Source: Edaphobacter lichenicola
Lineage (GTDB): Bacteria > Acidobacteriota > Terriglobia > Terriglobales > Acidobacteriaceae
Assembly (NCBI RefSeq): GCF_014201315.1
Contig: NZ_JACHDY010000004.1
Coordinates: 124,001-188,000, forward strand
Direction of reading: 5' to 3'
DNA: 64,000 nucleotides
Shown here: positions 26,524-35,627 of the stretch, piece after piece
Layout: each line of letters begins with the position of its first letter
Numbering within the stretch: the first letter of the stretch is position 1
Made by a program: the position numbers and the translations under genes
Notes under the pieces: generated by a model
Told to the model about the DNA's origin: nothing
The model's database searches: none
The model's input: only the letters and a program-made list of their open reading frames with translations

Positions 26524-27570
26524 ATGATTCTCGCTGGGGATGTTGGCGGAACAAAGGTTCACCTTGCACTGTACGACTTCGCCAATGGGCGTCTGCACCA
26601 GATCCGCGACCAGAAGTTTCCTGCGGTTGAGTATGTGAGCCTGGACGATGTGGTTCATAAGTTTCTGGCTGGGGACGGGACCAACGCGACGCAGGGAGGG
26701 GATATCTTTGGGGCTTGTTTCGGGTGTCCGGGGCCGGTTCGCGATGGGCGTCTGAAGCTGACGAACCTGCCTTGGACGCTGGATACACGCGACCTGGTGA
26801 AGTCGCTTTCGATTCCTCATATATCTCTGATCAATGATCTTGAGGCGACCGGTTATGGCATCCCCGAGCTTGCGCCGGAGAGCATCTTTACGCTGCACGA
26901 GGGCGATCTCGAGGCTACCGGGCATGCGGGCCTGATGGCAGCGGGGACGGGGCTGGGCCAGGCGCTGCTGATCTGGGATGGGCAGAAGCACCGTCCGATC
27001 GCGTCGGAGGGCGGCCATGCCGACTTTGCGGCGCGGAGTAATCGCGAGATTGCGCTGCTGGAGTACCTGCGCTCTACGCTGAAGGGACGCGTTAGCTGGG
27101 AGCGGGTTGTCTCCGGTATTGGCATCAAGAATGTCTACGCCTTTCTGCGCGATGTGGAGAAGATCGATGAGCCGGGGTGGCTGCATGACCGGATGCAGAC
27201 GGAGGATCCGAACGCTGTGATCGGGGAGTGTGCCGAGGATGGCTCCAGCTCGTTGTGCTTCGAGACGATGAAGATCTTCGCTGGGGCTTATGGGGCGGAG
27301 GCGGGCAATATCGCGCTGCAGGTGCTTGCGACGGGCGGGATGTATCTTGGCGGGGGTATTGCTCCGAAGATTTTGAAGACGTTGAAGAACGGCACCTTTA
27401 CCCAGGCTTTCATCGACAAGGGGCGGTTGTCGCCGATGGTCGAGTCGGTGCCGGTTCGCGTGATTCTGGACGATACCTGTGCTCTGCTGGGGGCGGCGGC
27501 TTATGCGGAGGCTCGTGCGTCGGAGAACGCGGGTTATTCGGAGCGCGCGGCTTCGGTTAAGGCTTCGTAG
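26524..27570 (+). CDS. glk: glucokinase
   Basis: This 348-residue kinase phosphorylates glucose to glucose-6-phosphate, feeding Zwf. It belongs to the E. coli Glk type rather than the ROK type: LAGDVGGTKVHLALYDF (phosphate-binding loop), FGCPGPVRDGRLKLTNLPW, LINDLEATGYGI, AAGTGLGQALL and SEGGHADFAAR are seen. Its ATG abuts the pgl TAG. Together with the GH15 enzyme it forms a route from glucan to 6-phosphogluconate. Confidence 0.95.
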   Translation: MILAGDVGGTKVHLALYDFANGRLHQIRDQKFPAVEYVSLDDVVHKFLAGDGTNATQGGDIFGACFGCPGPVRDGRLKLTNLPWTLDTRDLVKSLSIPHISLINDLEATGYGIPELAPESIFTLHEGDLEATGHAGLMAAGTGLGQALLIWDGQKHRPIASEGGHADFAARSNREIALLEYLRSTLKGRVSWERVVSGIGIKNVYAFLRDVEKIDEPGWLHDRMQTEDPNAVIGECAEDGSSSLCFETMKIFAGAYGAEAGNIALQVLATGGMYLGGGIAPKILKTLKNGTFTQAFIDKGRLSPMVESVPVRVILDDTCALLGAAAYAEARASENAGYSERAASVKAS

Positions 27571-27838
27571 TGTGTTTCATGGGCAATCGAAGGAACGTCT
27601 CCGCCTGTGAATGTTGTAAAAGAGTGGTCTTTTCGCACTCGGGGGGATTGACAGAATGTGCTGGGGATGAAATCTCTGGAAGGTGCTTTCTTTGCGAAAG
27701 AGATTGAGTCAGAGGAGAGAGGCTGATCCCGGGAATATTCGGGTCCTGGATCAGTTATATATATAGGACTTCTTTTTTGTGGGGCAGGTTTCCCTCAAGC
27801 CGTTTTCTCTCAAGCCGTTATACTGATCGCGACCCATC

Positions 27839-28669
27839 TTGCCCACCACTTCTATTACGTCCCCCGAAATCGCGTCGCAGGAAATTCTCGATGCCCGTTC
27901 TTCCGAAGACATTGCAGTAGCTTCGCCATCGGCGTTTCCTTCGCCGGCGTTTTCGGGCGGGCTCGACTTCACACAGCGTGCCGATCTGATTGAGTTGATG
28001 GATCTGCCTTGCCCTTATGAGGAGCTCCGCGCGTGCCTGCATGATATTGCCCGCGTCAACCGGCTGACGTTTGCGCAGCGGCCTACGCTGGGCTGGCTGG
28101 AAGATCTGGTGGCGGCGCATCCTCGCTCGGCGGCTCCGTTGCGCGTGGTGGACGTGGGGTGCGGCTATGGAGATACACTGCGGAAGATCGATCGATGGGC
28201 GGCCAGGCGGGGAGTTGCGGTGACGCTGACGGGCATCGATCTGAATCCGGATGCGATTCGCGCCGCGCGGGAGGCTACGCCGCCGAGCCAGCAGATTGAG
28301 TGGCTGGTTGGGGATGCGCTGGCCGATCACACGCAGGGGCCTATCGACGTTGTCCTCTGTTCCTTGTTAACGCACCACCTGACGAATGCGCAGATCGTGC
28401 TGTTTCTGCGTTGGATGGAGCAGACGGCGCGGCGTGGGTGGTTCATCGACGATCTACATCGCAAGCCGGGGCCCTACCACCTGTTTCGGCTATGGGCGCG
28501 GTTTGCGAACTGGCACCGGTTCGTGAAGAACGATGGGCCGGTGTCGATCCGGCGCAGCTTCGTGGTGGAGGACTGGCAGAGGCTGTGCTCTGCTGCCGAG
28601 ATTGGCGTGGGGAACGTCTCAATCACGGAGCACCGTCCGGCGCGGCTTTGCGTGGGACGGGTCAAGTAA
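27839..28669 (+). CDS. class I SAM-dependent methyltransferase
   Basis: This protein of up to 276 residues has a Rossmann methyltransferase core: VVDVGCGYGDTL (SAM loop), LTGIDLNPDAI, VGDALAD and VVLCSLLTHHL. The C-terminal RRSFVVEDWQRLCSAAEI block resembles the UbiE-like methyltransferases found beside type III polyketide synthases, but no such synthase is seen here, so the substrate is unknown. The start is uncertain: TTG 27839 gives a low-complexity leader and a start near ATG 27998 is possible. The 268 bases upstream hold no gene I can support. Confidence 0.85.
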   Translation: MPTTSITSPEIASQEILDARSSEDIAVASPSAFPSPAFSGGLDFTQRADLIELMDLPCPYEELRACLHDIARVNRLTFAQRPTLGWLEDLVAAHPRSAAPLRVVDVGCGYGDTLRKIDRWAARRGVAVTLTGIDLNPDAIRAAREATPPSQQIEWLVGDALADHTQGPIDVVLCSLLTHHLTNAQIVLFLRWMEQTARRGWFIDDLHRKPGPYHLFRLWARFANWHRFVKNDGPVSIRRSFVVEDWQRLCSAAEIGVGNVSITEHRPARLCVGRVK

Positions 28670-28728
28670 GTAGATTGCCGCGACGGCGCTCCCCTTACAC
28701 AAACAATATCTTCGTTTCGAGGCCCTCT

Positions 28729-31425
28729 TTGATCTTCGTTCGCAACTCTGCTTCTGTCTTCTCTGCCTTTGTACTTTTTCTTGTCACAAGCGTTGGAGTG
28801 CAGGCGCAGCGGCTGCCTGCCGGGGTACACCCGGAGCACTATGGACTGACGGTTACGCCGGATTTGAAGGCGGCGACCTTCAGTGGGGAAGAGACGATCG
28901 ATGTTGTGCTGGATGCTCCCAGCAAGCGGATCACACTGAATGCGGCGGAGCTTAAGTTTGGCGAGGTGAGGGCCTATGTTCTGCCGGTGGCCGCGTACTC
29001 GTATGGCAAGCTGGGATCGCAGCCGAGGCCGCTGAACCCGGTTGAGGCGGATCGGCATCCGCAGACCGCGACGGTGACGCTGGACGGGGAGATGGAGCAG
29101 GCTACGTTTAGCTTTGCCGAGGAGCTGCCCGCGGGAAGGGTGACGCTGGCGATTCGGTATACGGGGGTGCTGAACGATAAGCTGCGGGGGTTCTATCTTT
29201 CGAAGACTAAAGCGCGGAACTATGCGGTGACGCAGTTTGAGCCTACCGATGCGCGGCGCGCGTTTCCAGGCTTCGATGAACCGGCGCTGAAGGCTACGTA
29301 TGACATTGCGGTGGTCGTCGATAGCGGCGATACGGCGATCTCTAACTCGAACATGATCTCGGATAAGGCGGGGCCGGTGGCGGGCAAGCATACGATTCGG
29401 TTTGCGACGACGCCGAAGATGTCGACCTACCTGGTTGCGTTTCTGGTGGGGGATTTCAAATGCACGGAGGGCAAGTCGGATGGGGTGCCGATTCGTGTGT
29501 GCTCGACGCCGGACAAGGTGGAGCTGACGCGGTTTGCGCTGGAGTCGGCGAAGTACGTTCTGCATTATTACGACACGTACTTCGGGATTAAATATCCGAT
29601 GCCGAAGCTGGATATGGTTGCGCTGCCGGACTTTGAAGCGGGCGCGATGGAGAACTTCGGCTGCATTACGTATCGCGAGACTGACCTGCTGGTGAATGGG
29701 AAGACCGGCGATATTCCCGAGAAGAAGCGGGTTGCGGCTGTAGTGGCGCATGAGATGGCGCACCAGTGGTTCGGCGATATGGTGACGATGCAGTGGTGGG
29801 ACAATCTGTGGCTGAACGAGGGATTTGCGACGTGGATGGAGACCAAGCCGGCGGCTGCGTGGCACCCGGAGTGGAACTTCGACCAGGACGACGCGCAGGG
29901 GTTGAACGAGACGCTGAACCTTGATGCTCAGCGGACTACGCGGACGATACGCGCGACGGCCAGTACGCCGGATGAGATCAACGAGATGTTCGACGGGATT
30001 GCGTATGGCAAGGCCGGGGCCGTGATCGGCATGGTTGAGAACTATCTGGGGAAGGAGGTCTTTCGGCAGGGCGTGCATAACTACCTGCAGGCGCATCTGT
30101 ATGGGAATGCGACCGCGGAGGACTTCTGGAGTGCGCAGACGGCGAACTCGCACCTGCCGGTGGATCGGATCATGTCGAGCTTTGTGACGCAGCCTGGGGT
30201 GCCGCTGCTGACGTTCTCTGAGAGGCAGGCAGGGAGTGTTCCGGTGATGCAGAGCAGGTTTTTCCTTTCGGCTGAGGAGACCAACCGCCCGCTGGCTGGG
30301 CAGCTGCCGGAGTGGACTTTGCCGGTATGCCTGAAGTCGAACGGCCAGCCGATCTGCCGGGTGCTGACGCCTGGGGACTCGAGCCTGCCGATGCCGATGG
30401 ATGCCGGGATGCCGTTCTTTTATGCCAATGCGGGGGCGAAGGGGTACTACCGGACGGCCTACACTCCGGCGCAGCTCAGCGCGATTACGGCCAAGGCGGA
30501 GAGTTCGATGACGCCGCCAGAGCGGATCGGGCTGCTGGGCGATCGCTGGGCGCTCGTGCAGTCGGGGCAGGCGGATGTTGGGGATTTTCTAAATCTGATC
30601 TTGGCCTTGAAGGAAGACTCCAGTGCGGCTGTGCTCGATACGGCTCATCAGCAGATCCAGAAGATCGATTCGGAGATAGCCAGTGACGAGGATCGCGCTG
30701 CACTGGCCGCGGTGCTGAAGCGGCAGTTTGGGCCGGTGTATTCGGCCCTCGGGAGCCCGGAGAAGAAGGAGTCGTTTGACCGGCGGCAGCTTCGCGGAAC
30801 GCTGTTCGAACTGCTGGGGGAGGCGCACGATACCGCGGTTCTGTCTGAGGCGCAGCTGCTGACTGCCCGAGTCTTCGCAGTGGACAACAAAAAGGACAGG
30901 ACGCTTGATTCGGCGCTGGCGGACGCGGCCGTGCAGGTGAGCGCGGCCAATGGCGATGCAGCGCTCTACGACAAGGTGCTCGCAGTGAGCAGGAACTTCA
31001 GCGATCCGGGAGAGCAGACCGACGCGCTGCTGCTGCTGGCGCGGTTTCGCGATCCTGCGCTGGTAAGGCGCACACTCGACCTGATCGCCTCGGGAGAGGT
31101 GCGAAATCAGGATAGCTGGGCGATGCTGACGGAGCTGCTGCGCGAGCGCGCGACCCGCGATCAGGCCTGGGAGTACATGCGGCGGAACTGGGAGAGGGTG
31201 AGCGCCCAGTTGACGGTGTCGTCCGGGGCTGAGGTGGTGGGGGCTGCCGGGGCCTTCTGCACGGTCGAACAGAGGGACCAGATAAGCAGCTTCTTCGCGA
31301 CGCATAAGGTTGCGGCAGCGGAACGGACCCTGGCAAAGGCTGTTGATAGTATCAACGACTGCATTAAATTGCAGACAGTCCAAGAGCCGAAGCTGCATGC
31401 CTGGCTTCAGCTCCAGGCCAAGTGA
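28729..31425 (+). CDS. secreted M1-family metallo-aminopeptidase
   Basis: This 898-residue zinc peptidase removes N-terminal residues from peptides. A signal peptide (residues 1-26, ending VGVQAQ) sends it out of the cytoplasm. GAMEN is at residues 305-309 and the zinc site is HEMAH (341-345) followed by Glu364 in NEGFA, the exact HExxH-18-E spacing. The C-terminal half is the helical ERAP1-like domain. The start is TTG 28729 with GAGG six bases upstream; the longer ORF overlaps the methyltransferase gene in another frame and is not credible. Confidence 0.93.
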   Translation: MIFVRNSASVFSAFVLFLVTSVGVQAQRLPAGVHPEHYGLTVTPDLKAATFSGEETIDVVLDAPSKRITLNAAELKFGEVRAYVLPVAAYSYGKLGSQPRPLNPVEADRHPQTATVTLDGEMEQATFSFAEELPAGRVTLAIRYTGVLNDKLRGFYLSKTKARNYAVTQFEPTDARRAFPGFDEPALKATYDIAVVVDSGDTAISNSNMISDKAGPVAGKHTIRFATTPKMSTYLVAFLVGDFKCTEGKSDGVPIRVCSTPDKVELTRFALESAKYVLHYYDTYFGIKYPMPKLDMVALPDFEAGAMENFGCITYRETDLLVNGKTGDIPEKKRVAAVVAHEMAHQWFGDMVTMQWWDNLWLNEGFATWMETKPAAAWHPEWNFDQDDAQGLNETLNLDAQRTTRTIRATASTPDEINEMFDGIAYGKAGAVIGMVENYLGKEVFRQGVHNYLQAHLYGNATAEDFWSAQTANSHLPVDRIMSSFVTQPGVPLLTFSERQAGSVPVMQSRFFLSAEETNRPLAGQLPEWTLPVCLKSNGQPICRVLTPGDSSLPMPMDAGMPFFYANAGAKGYYRTAYTPAQLSAITAKAESSMTPPERIGLLGDRWALVQSGQADVGDFLNLILALKEDSSAAVLDTAHQQIQKIDSEIASDEDRAALAAVLKRQFGPVYSALGSPEKKESFDRRQLRGTLFELLGEAHDTAVLSEAQLLTARVFAVDNKKDRTLDSALADAAVQVSAANGDAALYDKVLAVSRNFSDPGEQTDALLLLARFRDPALVRRTLDLIASGEVRNQDSWAMLTELLRERATRDQAWEYMRRNWERVSAQLTVSSGAEVVGAAGAFCTVEQRDQISSFFATHKVAAAERTLAKAVDSINDCIKLQTVQEPKLHAWLQLQAK

Positions 31426-31684
31426 GGAAGATGGGGTCTATACAACTTAAGTCCAGGCGGGTTGGGGACATAGCAGCTTTGGTTCCGCAGGGCGGGGAGA
31501 GAGGAGGCAAGTCCTTTGGGGCGTCCGTTTTGCGGCGGCGGGGCGGTGAACCGGCGGTGCCCTGGGCGGGATTTTATAGACAACTGGTAAAAATAATCAG
31601 GGTACCCAAAAGTGTTATGAAGTGGAAGTCATTCTGCGTTGACTTTCAACTTTCGTAACGGTACCTTCCCAATTGAGGACACCA

Positions 31685-31876
31685 ATGAAGAAAACCTGTC
31701 TCTTACTAGCCGGCATCGCCCTCCTCTCTTCCGTCGCCCTCCCTCTGCACGCTCAAGACGGTTGCGTGAACTCTCCGGAGAATCCGACAGCCATTCTCGC
31801 TGTTGTAGGCTCCGCAGGTGCATTTTTCGTTTCGGTACGCGCTCGCATCAAGGCTCGTCGCAACTCTTCCAAGTAA
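31685..31876 (+). CDS. PExPT-CTERM sorting-signal protein
   Basis: This 63-residue protein consists of a signal peptide (1-23, ending LHAQ), a seven-residue mature stub with one cysteine, and a C-terminal sorting signal: PENPT (31-35), a short transmembrane segment (37-50) and a basic tail (RARIKARR). That is the PExPT variant of the PEP-CTERM signal recognised by exosortases. The exosortase gene starts 61 bases later. The mature part is too short for an obvious enzyme. TTGAGGAC precedes the ATG. The 259 bases upstream contain no gene I can support. Confidence 0.9.
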   Translation: MKKTCLLLAGIALLSSVALPLHAQDGCVNSPENPTAILAVVGSAGAFFVSVRARIKARRNSSK

Positions 31877-31937
31877 GCCGCCACTGGGACTTGCCACCAA
31901 ATACTCCCCTGGTGCGCTGGCCTGGATTAAAGATCGC

Positions 31938-33596
31938 ATGTCAACTTTACCTGCTACCGCTGAAGTCAGCCCACTCCGATCGGCTGGGGCGGCAGGGCTA
32001 AGCCTGCCCCGGGCCGCAGGATTCGCGGCGATTGTCGCGGTGTTTGGTCTATCGACCATCTTTTCGACCGTGAGCGCTCTTTGGAATCTTTGGACCACGG
32101 ACGCTCTCAAGTCGATTGGGATGTTTATTCCGCTGGTCAGCTTTGTACTGGTTCTGCGGGCATGGCGCTCAATTGGATGGGAGATGGAGGGCAGCTGGTG
32201 GGGCCTGGTCGTCCTGGTGGTCACGGCCGTGGTCGTGCATATCCGGGACCAGGCGGTTCTGGTGTTCGTGTTCTCGCCGAAGTGGTCGATTTACATTCCA
32301 CCTCACTCGCTTGTGGCCTTCGCGTATGGCGCGGGGGTGGTCCTGCTGTTTGGCGGGAGGCGGCTGTTCCGGGCTTCGCTGTTTCCGCTTATCCTGCTGT
32401 GGTTTGTCAATCCGATTCCTCACATCTTCAACGTGTTTGTCGATTTGCCGTTGCAGCGCGCCTCGGCCCACGTGGCTCGCGCTTTCGCAATTGCGTTGGG
32501 TCAGCCCCTGAGCCCGGACCAGCTTCGGCTGATGTTCACTCCGGAGTTCGGCATGTTTATCGCTCCGGGATGCAATGGAATTCGGGGCGCGGTCACCATG
32601 GGATTCATTGCGCTGATCGCGGGCTACGTGTATCGCTTTCGCTGGTATGCGCATGCTGCGGTGGTGGCCGGCGCGGTCCTGCTGGGTTACGTCTTCAACT
32701 TTGCGCGGCTGTGCATTCTGGTTCTTTATTACATCGTGGCGCTGCACGTCCCTTCTCTGCGGAGCAAGGCTGAGATGGGGGATTATGTGATTGGGGCATG
32801 CCTCTTTCTTCTGAGCACCTTTCTTCTGTTCCACGTTGTCCGCCGTCTGAGCGAGTCGCCGGGCCAGATCAAGCCTTCTTCTCTGACTTCGTCTTCTTCG
32901 GCTGGCGCAGTTGCGGGACGATCTTTCTATCTCCGTTTTGCCGGAATGCTTGCGCTGGTACTGGTCAGTTGTTATGGAGTTGCACGCGGCTATGTGGGCA
33001 CGCACAGCGGTAGCGCCGCTGCTCAGAGGAAGGCCGATCAGAACGCGCCCGGACAGTTCCCCGAGCGGATCGGGAGCTATACCCTGACGCGTACCTGGAA
33101 CGAGAATCTTTTCACTGGTCCGCTGATCTATCATTGGGCCGAGTACGCTCCGGCAGATGGTGGAGCGCATGTGTCGATCGGGATTTCGCCGGTGATGGGG
33201 TCTCACGATACGCTGATCTGCCACTCGGCGCGTGGGGAGGATCCGATCTGGCGGGACCAGCTCTCGATGCCCACTGCCAACGGGCCGATTGGTTTTTCGG
33301 GCTCCTTCTTCAACGACGGCGCGACGCAATATCTTGAGGCGACGACCATCTGCAATAGCGGTTCGTGCGGAGAGTATTCGAGCGACCGCACCCACTTCGG
33401 ATTCGTCTACAGCAAGCCTACCTCTCAGTCTTTGTTATCGCAGGAAGCGCAGCGCCCCATCCCGATCCTGCTGAAGGTCGAGACGATCGACACGACGCTG
33501 CCGGTGGAGATTGCGCGACAGCAGCTAACGACAGATCTTCGCTTCTTCCTCGGCTCGGTGGATCTGGACGGACTCACGAAGCCTTACCGACAGTAA
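31938..33596 (+). CDS. xrtJ: exosortase (XrtJ type) fused to an EpsI-like domain
   Basis: This 552-residue membrane protein is an exosortase, a cysteine transpeptidase or protease that processes C-terminal PEP-CTERM-type signals. About eight transmembrane segments carry the catalytic residues: Cys212 in APGCNGIRG, Arg257 in FNFARL and His270 in ALHVPSL. After about residue 330 a periplasmic domain follows that resembles EpsI/DUF3485 proteins (FSGSFFNDGATQ, ICNSGSCGEYSS). The XrtJ label rests on the adjacent PExPT protein and acidobacterial context. ATG 31938 is preferred over an in-frame start that overlaps the small gene. Confidence 0.9.
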   Translation: MSTLPATAEVSPLRSAGAAGLSLPRAAGFAAIVAVFGLSTIFSTVSALWNLWTTDALKSIGMFIPLVSFVLVLRAWRSIGWEMEGSWWGLVVLVVTAVVVHIRDQAVLVFVFSPKWSIYIPPHSLVAFAYGAGVVLLFGGRRLFRASLFPLILLWFVNPIPHIFNVFVDLPLQRASAHVARAFAIALGQPLSPDQLRLMFTPEFGMFIAPGCNGIRGAVTMGFIALIAGYVYRFRWYAHAAVVAGAVLLGYVFNFARLCILVLYYIVALHVPSLRSKAEMGDYVIGACLFLLSTFLLFHVVRRLSESPGQIKPSSLTSSSSAGAVAGRSFYLRFAGMLALVLVSCYGVARGYVGTHSGSAAAQRKADQNAPGQFPERIGSYTLTRTWNENLFTGPLIYHWAEYAPADGGAHVSIGISPVMGSHDTLICHSARGEDPIWRDQLSMPTANGPIGFSGSFFNDGATQYLEATTICNSGSCGEYSSDRTHFGFVYSKPTSQSLLSQEAQRPIPILLKVETIDTTLPVEIARQQLTTDLRFFLGSVDLDGLTKPYRQ

Positions 33597-33629
33597 CTGT
33601 ATCCAGCTTTGATATCTTTGGGCCATCCA

Positions 33630-35543
33630 GTGAGATTACTTTTGCGCAACTTTCAGGGACTTTTCAGCGTGGTGATGGTCGGGGTTTTGGCTTGCTCGCT
33701 TGCGGGATGCGGGAGCAGCTCCACTCCGCCCGTTACCACACCACCGCCTGTGACTCCGCCGCCTGTGACTCCACCGCCGCCACCCCCACCGACCAATCCA
33801 GGCGTGAGTTTTTCCGGAAAAGCGATGGCGGGTTCTCTGCCGATTGTTGGAGCGGCCATTCAGCTTTATGCAGCTGGAACCGGCGGGAATGGCTCGGCTT
33901 CGACGTCCCTGCTTACGAACGCACTCACCACCGATGCTACGGGAGCTTTCACGGTGGCTGCGGGGTACGCCTGTCCTCTTGCCGCCTCGGAGATCTATGT
34001 TGTGGTTCGCGGAGGTCAGGTAGGAGGCGCTCCAAATAATTCGGCGATTACTCTTGCGAGCGCGCTCGGCGCCTGCAATCAGATTACGGCTGGGGCTCAG
34101 TTCGTGGTCAACGAGGTGACGACCGCGGCTACTGCCTGGGGCCTTGCCCAGTTCTTTGGAAGCGAGGGCAATCTTGGAGCGAGTGCGACCAATGCCCAGG
34201 GACTGGCTAATGCCGTGGCTACAGTGGCGAATCTCGCGAACCTCACCAAGGGGTCCGCGCCGGGGACGGCTTTTCCCTCTACCGGAGACTCTTCGTTTGC
34301 CGTAGAGAAGATCAATCTCGTTGCTGACCTTCTCAACAACTGCACGGCCACGGCGTCGGGGTGCGGCGCGCTCTTCTCTGCGATTACACCGAATGGCGGG
34401 ACGGCTCCGTCGAATACGCTGGATGCCGTTCTGAACATCGTGCGCAATCCGGGGAGTAACGTTGCCACGCTGTTTGCGCAGCTTCCCGCCAGCGGTGCGC
34501 CCTTTTCCCCGGTACCCTCCGCGGCGCCGGCGGACTGGACCCTCGACATCAACTATCACGGAGGGGGCATCGACACGAGGAATCCGTCGGGCGTCGGCGT
34601 GGACGGGGCTGGCAACATCTGGGTGTCGACGTATTCTGGTGCCGTGGCTGAATTTTCGACGACAGGAACTCCGAAGTTTTCGAATGGCATTACAGGCGGT
34701 GGGCTGCTCGACTCGGATGCGCTTGCCATCGATCTGCAGGGGAATATCTGGGTTCCGGATGGAGGAAGCCCCGGAGTCAACAACGGCTTTGGTAGTGTGA
34801 CGGAGCTCAGTTCGACCGGCCAGGTGCTCTCCGGCGCTACGGGGTACAGTGCTGGGGGGATCAGCTATCCGACGGCAATCGCGATTGATGCGAATGGAAC
34901 AGTGTGGATCCCCGATTATGGCAACTCGAGGGTCACCCTGCTCTCGAGCACTGGTCAGCTACTGTCGGGGGCGAACGGGATTCAATCGCTGCAGTTGAGC
35001 TTTCCGCTTGCGGTTGCAATCGATTCGGGCCATAACGGCTGGGTGGCAAATTTTGGCAACGATACTGTCAGCAAGGTCTCTGCTGACGGGAGCCAGATAA
35101 CCAGCTTCAGCAGCGGCAATGGGCCGGACGGTATCGCCGTTGATCAACGAGGCTATGTGTGGGTCGCGAATCAGACCGGCAACAGTATCAGTGAGCTTGC
35201 GAATGATGGATCCGTAGTCTCGACCGGCTACAGCGATAACAAGGCCAGCATACTTGCTCCGCAGGGGATCGCGATCGATGGATCGGGTCATGTATGGGTT
35301 GCGAATCTGCATAGCCACGCGATTACTGAGCTGGCGGGATCGGCTGCAGCTTCGCCTGGAGCGATCCTGTCGCCGACTGCCGGTTATGCGTCGGACTTCG
35401 GATTTACAGAGGCGTATGGGATTGCAGTCGATGCCAGTGGCAATCTTTGGGTGACGGACTTCAATAACGACACGCTGACCGAGATCGTTGGACTGGCGAC
35501 GCCGGTGAAGACCCCGGTGCTGGGACCGCCTCAGACACCTTAG
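33630..35543 (+). CDS. NHL-type beta-propeller lipoprotein
   Basis: This 637-residue protein has a lipoprotein signal with Cys27 (SLAGC), a proline/threonine spacer and a beta-sandwich of about 100 residues (VSFSGKAMAGSLPIVGAAIQ). The rest contains repeated blades of the form GIAIDxSGHVWVANxxxxxxTEL, typical of NHL or SMP-30 propellers. It probably sits on the cell surface or outer membrane, and its binding partner is unknown. Start: GTG 33630, with TTG 33609 as an alternative. It follows xrtJ by only 33 bases, so it may be cotranscribed with it. Confidence 0.85.
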   Translation: MRLLLRNFQGLFSVVMVGVLACSLAGCGSSSTPPVTTPPPVTPPPVTPPPPPPPTNPGVSFSGKAMAGSLPIVGAAIQLYAAGTGGNGSASTSLLTNALTTDATGAFTVAAGYACPLAASEIYVVVRGGQVGGAPNNSAITLASALGACNQITAGAQFVVNEVTTAATAWGLAQFFGSEGNLGASATNAQGLANAVATVANLANLTKGSAPGTAFPSTGDSSFAVEKINLVADLLNNCTATASGCGALFSAITPNGGTAPSNTLDAVLNIVRNPGSNVATLFAQLPASGAPFSPVPSAAPADWTLDINYHGGGIDTRNPSGVGVDGAGNIWVSTYSGAVAEFSTTGTPKFSNGITGGGLLDSDALAIDLQGNIWVPDGGSPGVNNGFGSVTELSSTGQVLSGATGYSAGGISYPTAIAIDANGTVWIPDYGNSRVTLLSSTGQLLSGANGIQSLQLSFPLAVAIDSGHNGWVANFGNDTVSKVSADGSQITSFSSGNGPDGIAVDQRGYVWVANQTGNSISELANDGSVVSTGYSDNKASILAPQGIAIDGSGHVWVANLHSHAITELAGSAAASPGAILSPTAGYASDFGFTEAYGIAVDASGNLWVTDFNNDTLTEIVGLATPVKTPVLGPPQTP

Positions 35544-35565
35544 CCGGCACTTTGGCTATGTAAAA

Positions 35566-35607
35566 AAAGAGGCTACCGTTTGCGACGATACAAGCGGTAG
35601 CCTCTTT
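35566..35607. terminator. bidirectional terminator between convergent genes
   Basis: A perfect 13-bp stem AAAGAGGCTACCG/CGGTAGCCTCTTT with a 16-base loop has A-rich and T-rich flanks on both sides. It serves the beta-propeller gene and the GH27 gene. Confidence 0.9.
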
Positions 35608-35627
35608 GTCTTGCTATTGATTGGTAG

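Noticed and set aside
28474..30153. Long minus-strand ORF opposite the methyltransferase and aminopeptidase genes
   Set aside because: Its composition (Arg, His, Pro) is typical of antisense frames, and the plus strand carries GAMEN and HExxH motifs.
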